From JARYGU01 sp033795365 (GTDB lineage Bacteria > Pseudomonadota > Alphaproteobacteria > Rhizobiales > Rhizobiaceae), in the NCBI GenBank assembly GCA_033795365.1, contig JARYGU010000010.1, forward strand, positions 1-64,000: 64,000 bases of DNA. The letters are read 5' to 3'. Position numbers and translations under genes: made by a program. Positions within the stretch are counted from its first letter, which is position 1. The number at the start of each line of letters is the position of its first letter. Shown here in pieces: positions 58,429 to 64,000 of the stretch. The notes beneath the pieces were generated by a model, which worked only from the letters and a program-made list of their open reading frames with translations, searched no databases and was not told the DNA's origin.

Positions 58429-59589
58429 TCACGCCGCCCGGCGCCCCTCGTCGAAGGTTTCGACCCTGTTGCGTCCCTCGCGCTTGGAGCGATAGAGCGC
58501 TTCGTCGGCCTTCTGCAGCAGACTCTCCAGGTCGGCCGCCATCGCCGCACGCCGCGCGACGCCGATGCTGAGCGTCGGGAAGACGGAAAGACCCTGCATG
58601 TCGGTGGCGGCGCGCGTGAAGGCCTCGCGGATACGTTCAGCGATCCTGACGGCATCCTCGACCGATGCATCCTTCAGGACAACGACGAACTCGTCGCCGC
58701 CCTGACGGGCCAAGAGATCGCCGGTACGCAGCTGCCCTCCGGCGATCGAGGCGAAGAGGCGCAGCATATCGTCGCCTGCCGCATGACCGTGCGTATCGTT
58801 CAGCGCCTTGAAATGGTCGATGTCGACGATCAGCAGCGACAGCGGCCCGTTTCCGGCGGCAGCGAAGGATTTGGCAAGGCCGCTGCGGTTCAGCGCGCCT
58901 GTCAGCGGATCGTGGTGAGCAAGCTCGCTAAGCTTGCGCTGGCTGCGTTCGGCGGCCAATAGCACGATCACCACGCTGCGCAGCGTGATGAAGACGACCG
59001 CCATCATGGCCAGCCAGACATGGGCGCCGTTGTTGCCGCCGCTGAAGAGTTGCGGCGCGCCGAGATGGCCGGTGGCGGCAAGAAGGCCGCGAACGGCGAA
59101 GATCAGCGACGTAGGCACATAGAGGGCAACGAGGAACCAGGCGGAATAGAGTTTCTCGCGGCGGGCGAGCCGCAGGCCTTCCCGCATTATCACGAGATCG
59201 CAGGCGCAGCAGAGCGCCGAACCGAAGGCAATGCGTCCGAGCGAGGCCAGCGGGGAACTCATGAAAAGAATTGGCACGCTCGCGAGGAGCATCGCAAGAA
59301 GGCAGATGCGCATATCCACGCGCCGGCCGGCGAAGACGCGCATGGCCGCAACCATCAGGATATAGCCGGCGAGCTGTACCACATTGCCGATATCGACGGA
59401 GACCACGTCCGGCGCGATGTCCCGCAAGCCGATGCAGAACGAGCCGATGCCGATCAGGATATTGCTCATGCCCCACCAGAGGGGCCAGCGTTCGAAACGG
59501 CCGGTGGAATAGGCGGCGAGCTGGATCATGCCCAGGATAAGGCATGTCATGGCGGAAACGACATAGATCGTCCGCAAGTCCAGTATCAT
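58429..59589 (-). CDS. Membrane-anchored diguanylate cyclase
   Basis: The 386-residue protein has seven or so transmembrane helices in the first 215 residues, then a GGDEF domain (about 218-380). The signature RQGGDEFVVVL is intact, as are DHFKALNDTHGHAAGDDML and ADEALYRSKREGRNRV. It makes cyclic di-GMP from two GTP. No RxxD inhibitory site is obvious five residues before GGDEF (the sequence there is RTGDLLARQ, where RTGD is an RxxD but the spacing needs checking). GGAGGG precedes the ATG. It is a single gene. Confidence 0.92.
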   Translation of the reverse strand: MILDLRTIYVVSAMTCLILGMIQLAAYSTGRFERWPLWWGMSNILIGIGSFCIGLRDIAPDVVSVDIGNVVQLAGYILMVAAMRVFAGRRVDMRICLLAMLLASVPILFMSSPLASLGRIAFGSALCCACDLVIMREGLRLARREKLYSAWFLVALYVPTSLIFAVRGLLAATGHLGAPQLFSGGNNGAHVWLAMMAVVFITLRSVVIVLLAAERSQRKLSELAHHDPLTGALNRSGLAKSFAAAGNGPLSLLIVDIDHFKALNDTHGHAAGDDMLRLFASIAGGQLRTGDLLARQGGDEFVVVLKDASVEDAVRIAERIREAFTRAATDMQGLSVFPTLSIGVARRAAMAADLESLLQKADEALYRSKREGRNRVETFDEGRRAA

Positions 59590-59697
59590 CTCGCCCTCCG
59601 CAATAGATGCGGGAAGCCTTATACAACAGCGCGCTTTCGGTTTGCTTGGACCGTTCGCTAAGATTTTACCGAATTGGTGATTTGACGGTCCGTCGGC

Positions 59698-60750
59698 TCA
59701 GACCGATTTCGCCGTCCGTATGATCGTTGCAAGGACGCCGTGCAACGCGTCGCGATAGCCGTTGCGCGCCGAGGGATTGTCCTCGTCGGAAGTCATGACG
59801 ACGGTCAGGCCGATATCCGGCACGATATAGAGCATCTGGCCGCCATAACCCCAGGCGAAGTGGACGACGCTTCCCTCGATATTGCGCTCGAACCAGCCGT
59901 AACCGTAGCCATCGCCGGAATAGCGCGAATTGGTGCGCGACATCCATGATTGCGCAATCCATTGCGGCGACACCACCTGCTCCCCGTCCGGCGCCTTGCC
60001 GCCGTTGCGGTAGAGCTCGCCGAAGGCGAGAAGCGAACGCGCGCTCATCGCCATCTGGTTTCCGCCGAGATAGATGCCCTGCGGATCGCGGTCCCAGGCG
60101 CCGATGCGGAAGCCGTCCACGGGCTCCAGCCATTCGCGGGCAAGCGCGAGCGTCGATCGTCCGCTGACCCTCGTCAGGATCGCCGAGAGGAGATGCGTCG
60201 AGGCGGTGGAGTAGAGCATGCTGCCGCCGGGATCGTCCACGAACGGAGCGGCCAGCGCCGCCCTCACCCAGTTGCGGCTCGAAACCCAGCGCCCGTAATT
60301 CGGCCCCGACATGCCCTGCAGGCCCGCCTGCATCGTCAAAAGGTTTCCGATGGTGATCTGCGCAAGCCGCGGATCGGGCGCATCGGGAAGATCGGCCCGA
60401 AGGATCGGCGCGATCGGCTGGTCGACGCCCTGAAGCAGTCCCTTGTCAATGGCGATGCCGACCAGGGCCGACATGACCGATTTCGAAGCGGACTTGATAT
60501 TGGTCTGGTCGGCGGGGCTGTGCCCCTTGTAGCCCCTTTCGGCGACGATGGCGCCGTTCTGCGCGACGATGACAGTCCGCAAAGCTTCGAGCTCGCGGTT
60601 TTCATCGAGCCGGTCGAGCAGGCCGGAGAGCCGGGTCGCGGGGGACGGCTCGCTGTAGGCGGCTGAAGAGCCGCCCTCCTGCGCATAGGCGGACAGGGAA
60701 GACAGCAGCGGATGGAGGGCGAGAGCCAGGATGAGGACGGATCGGAACAT
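59698..60750 (-). CDS. Class C beta-lactamase-fold serine hydrolase
   Basis: The 350-residue protein has a signal peptide (about 1-24, LILALALHPLLSSLSAYAQE). The catalytic SxxK is in KSASKSVMSALVG (near residue 93). YSTAST near 168 occupies the YxN position with a changed third residue, and WGYGGQM near 308 the HxG/KTG-like position. These are esterases, D-aminopeptidases or penicillin-binding proteins, and few are true lactamases. It is periplasmic and unlinked to neighbours. The substrate is unknown. Confidence 0.85.
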   Translation of the reverse strand: MFRSVLILALALHPLLSSLSAYAQEGGSSAAYSEPSPATRLSGLLDRLDENRELEALRTVIVAQNGAIVAERGYKGHSPADQTNIKSASKSVMSALVGIAIDKGLLQGVDQPIAPILRADLPDAPDPRLAQITIGNLLTMQAGLQGMSGPNYGRWVSSRNWVRAALAAPFVDDPGGSMLYSTASTHLLSAILTRVSGRSTLALAREWLEPVDGFRIGAWDRDPQGIYLGGNQMAMSARSLLAFGELYRNGGKAPDGEQVVSPQWIAQSWMSRTNSRYSGDGYGYGWFERNIEGSVVHFAWGYGGQMLYIVPDIGLTVVMTSDEDNPSARNGYRDALHGVLATIIRTAKSV

Positions 60751-60925
60751 GCCGGCAATCTAGGGCTCATTGTTGAAGTAATCACGGCGGAAACCGCGCG
60801 CAGGCCCCGCTTTCACGGCAAGTTGAATCCGGTTTATCGTGCCGTTACTTCTCCGGCGGGACATGCGGATGGCGCCGCACGGGCGCCATCCGCCGGTCGC
60901 AGGGCTTTCCTGCGGCCGTCCTTCT

Positions 60926-61210
60926 TCAGTGGCGCTTGTTCTTGCCGCCGCTCTTGATGATGCCGGAGTTGTTGCCCGACAGGAGGCTGAGCGTGCCGCC
61001 GAGAACGTTGTTCAGCACGTTTCCGAGAATGGTGGTCTCGTTGTTCTTGTTGCCGCTGAGGATACCGCCGAGGTCGATGCTGGGCGCGACGACGACGGAG
61101 ATGCCGCGTGCGGGCTGCTTGTGGCCGCCGAACATACTTCCTGCAGAAGCCTGGCCGGCACCGGCCAGCGCGATGACGGATGCGATGCAGATGATCTTGG
61201 TCTTCAACAT
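60926..61210 (-). CDS. Small secreted Gly/Asn-rich protein of unknown function
   Basis: Start at 61210 follows AGGAGAGAG by a few bases. The 94-residue product has a signal peptide (about 1-23, ending GQASAGS). The mature part has VVVAPSIDLGGILSG and NVLNNVLGGTLSLLSGNN, Gly-Asn-rich repeats, and a basic end (KSGGKNKRH). No family recognised. It may be an envelope or matrix protein. It is divergent from the outer membrane barrel gene over an AT-rich gap. Confidence 0.65.
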   Translation of the reverse strand: MLKTKIICIASVIALAGAGQASAGSMFGGHKQPARGISVVVAPSIDLGGILSGNKNNETTILGNVLNNVLGGTLSLLSGNNSGIIKSGGKNKRH

Positions 61211-61471
61211 GGTCTCTCTCCTTTGGTTGTGCACTTCTCTGTGCGCAATCAAAGGTAATATTAGTGAGAAATTACTCAACCAAGTTTAGCCAATATAACA
61301 AACAGTTAACCCTAATCTCTAAAGCTTTAGCGATCGCCCTTCAAAGCTCGGCCACAATCCCCCCAAGGTTGAATAATTCGCATAAGTTGCACAAAGATGC
61401 AATCTTAAATAGAAATGTTAACCATTCAAGTCTAGGATTCCGCTTGGCTCTTTCAACTTTCGGGTTCGGCG

Positions 61472-62626
61472 ATGAGGTTCCTGGCGCTTGGCTTCGCGGC
61501 TGTTCTTCTGTTCGGCGCATGCAATCTTCGGGCAGAAGATACAACCTATAGTTATTCCATCGGTAGCGGTTATTCTTCGAATATTTTTCAGGATCCGACC
61601 GTTCTCGGAGGCGCATTCCACGAATTCCAGCTCGAGCTTCGCGGCAGTCTCGCCCTCGAATCCTCTACCCTCACCTACTCCGCCGGACATGCGCGGAAGC
61701 TGGTGCCCCAATACGATTTCGCCAAGGAGCATCGCACCGCTCTCGAGCTCGGCTATCAGGTCGATGTCGGAAAAGCGGTGCAGCTGGCGGTCAAGGCGGG
61801 TGTCGCGCGTCAGGACAAGGGGGACCTGCTGACGCTGCTTCCCGGACTGGCGATCGGCTACCGCGAGACCGACTATATCTTCGAAACCGGCGCAGGCGCC
61901 GTCGCGGAGATGTTCGGCGGCAAGACCAGCATCACCGCCACCTACGGCACGATCAACCGCGGCGATGCCCGCTTCGTCCTGCGCGAGATCTCACCCATCC
62001 GCGTCGAGGCGGAGGCCGACAGGCTGGAGCTTGCGGCAAACCACATCCGCCCGATGCTTGGCGGCGAGGCCGGCGCCTATCTGCAGTATCGCCGGAGCCT
62101 CGTTTCAAAGAGCGACCAGGCGGCCTATGGCCGCTTTCCCGCCGAGACGCTGCGCGGCTCGCTGGCCTTCGGCAGGCAGCTTGGAGAAAACGTCAAGCTG
62201 CTCGCCGACGCCGGGATCGTCGCCCTTTCGAGCGACGATGTGGACCTCACGAAGCCCTACTTCAGGACAGAGCTCGAATGGAGGGCGCCGAAGGGTCTCA
62301 CCTTTGGCGCCGGCTTCATGCAGGACATGACGGTATCCGACATCGACGATGCCGTCGCCGAATATGTCCGGACGCTGAAGCTTTCGGTCACCAAGGCGAT
62401 CACCGAGAAATCGGAACTCGGCCTCGGCTACGAACAGGCCTGGAGCGACTGGAGCTTCTACGACTATGCGACGCGGACCGGCAAATGGAGCGCGACGGCG
62501 AAGTTCGCGCTCGCCGACAAGGTGGCGCTGACCGTCGAGCTCGCCCATCTGCGCCGGCGCGAAACCAGCGAGCTCGGAGACTTTACGGCAAACAGCCTCG
62601 CCGCCCGCCTCGGCGGCTCGTTCTGA
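61472..62626 (+). CDS. Predicted outer membrane beta-barrel protein
   Basis: The 384-residue protein has a signal peptide (about 1-21, FGACNLRAED). It then has many alternating amphipathic strands (LALESSTLTYSAGHARKL, AVQLAVKAGVARQDKGD, YIFETGAGAVAEMFGG) and ends LAARLGGSF, a terminal Phe as required by the BAM insertion signal. There are roughly 16 candidate strands. The FGAC before LRAED could be read as a lipobox, but the barrel pattern makes that less likely. Function unknown: a porin-like or export barrel is possible. The upstream region is AT-rich. Confidence 0.7.
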   Translation: MRFLALGFAAVLLFGACNLRAEDTTYSYSIGSGYSSNIFQDPTVLGGAFHEFQLELRGSLALESSTLTYSAGHARKLVPQYDFAKEHRTALELGYQVDVGKAVQLAVKAGVARQDKGDLLTLLPGLAIGYRETDYIFETGAGAVAEMFGGKTSITATYGTINRGDARFVLREISPIRVEAEADRLELAANHIRPMLGGEAGAYLQYRRSLVSKSDQAAYGRFPAETLRGSLAFGRQLGENVKLLADAGIVALSSDDVDLTKPYFRTELEWRAPKGLTFGAGFMQDMTVSDIDDAVAEYVRTLKLSVTKAITEKSELGLGYEQAWSDWSFYDYATRTGKWSATAKFALADKVALTVELAHLRRRETSELGDFTANSLAARLGGSF

Positions 62627-62720
62627 AGAGGGCGCATGACATCGCGCTGGCAGTATTCCTGAGTTTCATCCTTGCCAGAACGGCTGCGGCATGGGACGAG
62701 ATGCCGGGGAGGAAAGTTCC

Positions 62721-63356
62721 ATGAGCGCATTGACCATCGCAGCCTTTGCCCTCGTCGCCTTCATCGGCATCGCGACACCGGGGCCGACCGTGCTTCTGGC
62801 GCTCACCAACGGCTCGCGCTACGGCATCCGCCGCGCCCTGCCGGGCATGGCGGGCGCCGTCCTGTCGGATTTCGTGCTGATCGGAGCGGTGGCGCTCGGC
62901 CTCGGCGCGCTCCTGGCGGCGTCCGAATTCTGGTTCTCGGTGGTCAAGTGGATGGGCGCGGCCTATCTCGCCTTCCTCGGGATCATGCTGCTGCGTTCGA
63001 AGGGTTCCCTCAGTGACGCGCCTGGCGGCCAAGGGAAATCGGAGCCCGCCTCGCACCGCGCCATCTTCATGAAGAGCTTCCTCGTGGCAGTGACCAATCC
63101 CAAAGGCTATCTTTTCTTCTCGGCCTTCCTGCCCCAGTTCATCGCCCCGGCCGAACCGCAGGTTCCGCAATATCTGGTCCTTGCGCTCGTCTTCGCCTCG
63201 ATCGATTTCCTGGTGATGTTCGGCTATGCCGCGCTCGGCTCGCAGGCCGTCCGTGTCCTCAGGACATCCGGAGCCCTCTGGCTCGACCGGATCTGCGGCG
63301 GGGCGATGCTGGCGCTCGCCGGTTCGCTTGCGCTCTACCGCAAGGCCCCCGGCTGA
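62721..63356 (+). CDS. LysE-family translocator
   Basis: Start at 62721 follows GGGGAGGAAA; the frame opens ten residues upstream. The 211-residue protein has six transmembrane segments and the LysE/RhtB signature FIGIATPGPTVLLALTNGSRYG near the N-terminus, and FLVAVTNPKGYLFFSAFLPQF. It exports amino acids or related small molecules from the cytoplasm. Substrate cannot be read from sequence. A GNAT gene is convergent 11 bases away. Confidence 0.9.
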   Translation: MSALTIAAFALVAFIGIATPGPTVLLALTNGSRYGIRRALPGMAGAVLSDFVLIGAVALGLGALLAASEFWFSVVKWMGAAYLAFLGIMLLRSKGSLSDAPGGQGKSEPASHRAIFMKSFLVAVTNPKGYLFFSAFLPQFIAPAEPQVPQYLVLALVFASIDFLVMFGYAALGSQAVRVLRTSGALWLDRICGGAMLALAGSLALYRKAPG

Positions 63357-63367
63357 CGGCTCTCGTC

Positions 63368-63958
63368 TCAGGCGGCCCTGCGTTCCTCGGCCTGCGCGAG
63401 CTTCCGACCGCTTGCGACGAGAATGCCGGCGGCACCCTCGAGCCAGCCTTCCTTCAGTTCCAGCGCGAGGAAACGGCTGCGCTCGAACGGGCCGGGCATG
63501 ACGAGGTGACGCGTCTTCTCAGCGAAGAAGCCGAAGCGCTCGTAATAGGGCGCATCGCCGACGAGCAGCACCGCGCCGTGGCCGAGATTGCGCGCCTCGG
63601 TAAGCGCTGCGCGCATCAGCGCCGAACCGATGCCCTTGCCCTCGTGCTCGGGATCGACCGCGAGCGGACCGAGAAGCAATGCCGGGACGGCAGCGCCGTC
63701 GCCGTTCACGCCAGCCTCGATGTTCCAGAGCCGCACGGTGCCGATGACATGGCCGTCGCCGTCGCGGGCAACCAGGGCCAGGCCTTCGGCAGGAATGCGG
63801 CCCTGACGCAGCTTTTCGGAGGACTTGCGGCGGCGGCCCTCGCCCATGGCGTGGTCGAGCAGGCGCTCGCGCGCAACGACGTCGCCGGCATTCTCCCGGT
63901 CGATCGTGAAAGCGGATTGCGCGAAGAACGCGCGGACACTATCAAGAACAGTGGCCAT
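63368..63958 (-). CDS. GNAT-family N-acetyltransferase
   Basis: Start at 63958 follows GGGAGG. The 196-residue protein has the GNAT core: LALVARDGDGHVIGTVRLWN (strands), LLLGPLAVDPEHEGKGIGSA (acetyl-CoA loop Q/R-x-x-G-x-G/A form EGKGIG) and GHGAVLLVGDAPYYERFGF. It transfers an acetyl group from acetyl-CoA to an amine; the substrate is unknown. Closest to the YhbS-type group by the VGDAPYYERFGF stretch. Cytoplasmic. Confidence 0.9.
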   Translation of the reverse strand: MATVLDSVRAFFAQSAFTIDRENAGDVVARERLLDHAMGEGRRRKSSEKLRQGRIPAEGLALVARDGDGHVIGTVRLWNIEAGVNGDGAAVPALLLGPLAVDPEHEGKGIGSALMRAALTEARNLGHGAVLLVGDAPYYERFGFFAEKTRHLVMPGPFERSRFLALELKEGWLEGAAGILVASGRKLAQAEERRAA

Positions 63959-64000
63959 ACCGGCCTCCCGCACTCAAGTTGCCGCCACAAGCGGACATCG

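Overview
The window looks like chromosome from a Rhizobiaceae alphaproteobacterium (Rhizobium, Ensifer, Shinella or Agrobacterium; the genus cannot be fixed from sequence alone). The reasons are the GTG-started rpsU, the three-subunit proton-translocating transhydrogenase, the soxBDAG operon, the glgP-glgB-glgC-glgA-pgm-glgX order, a RIME-like palindromic repeat and the generally high G+C coding sequence.

1-5852 is the right-hand end of a temperate phage or similar integrative element. It holds a leftward early-type operon (ParB-like protein running off the window, two small unknowns, a small putative Cro-like protein), a divergent S24-type repressor, a twin-HTH regulator, two divergent ribbon-helix-helix regulators, a Tat-signal protein, small unknowns and a tyrosine integrase. 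The element ends in a 16-base sequence that fits the 3' end of a tRNA, probably tRNA-Val. Two operator arrays can be read directly: 16-bp TGGGCAAT-type sites in pairs 23 bp apart, and three 15-bp ATATCG-N3-CGATAT palindromes. Just outside the element is a hicBA toxin-antitoxin pair with a frameshift in each gene.

6602-18960 is a sugar and sugar-acid block: D-galactonate dehydratase (dgoD) and its GntR/FCD regulator leftward; araFGH-type importer, aldose 1-epimerase-like protein, SDR dehydrogenase and UxaA/GarD-type dehydratase rightward; then a tandem-winged-helix GntR regulator and ilvD. The inferred job is uptake, mutarotation, oxidation to an aldonate and dehydration. No sugar-acid kinase or aldolase gene lies in the window.

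18937-24912 has single genes: LprI-like secreted protein, DUF899 protein, two-domain VOC protein, chemoreceptor and a TadG-like vWA protein. 25065-36085 is a complete glycogen operon with tight translational coupling. 36155-43871 has a NodN/MaoC hydratase, the heterotetrameric sarcosine oxidase operon interrupted by a RIME-like element, ribosomal protein S21 and a TPR lipoprotein. 43885-47900 has vapBC, pntB-pntA2-pntA1 and a subunit IV of aa3 oxidase.

48120-63958 is a mixed region: FeeM-like N-acyl amino acid synthase, an EAL protein with an altered GGDEF site, PuuD-like amidohydrolase, Inh-like secreted protein, LacI and MarR regulators, creatininase-family hydrolase, a His-rich CobW GTPase coupled to a WD40 protein, a membrane diguanylate cyclase, a class C beta-lactamase-fold hydrolase, two exported proteins of unknown role, a LysE exporter and a GNAT acetyltransferase. 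No rRNA gene, complete tRNA gene, CRISPR array or insertion sequence was seen.
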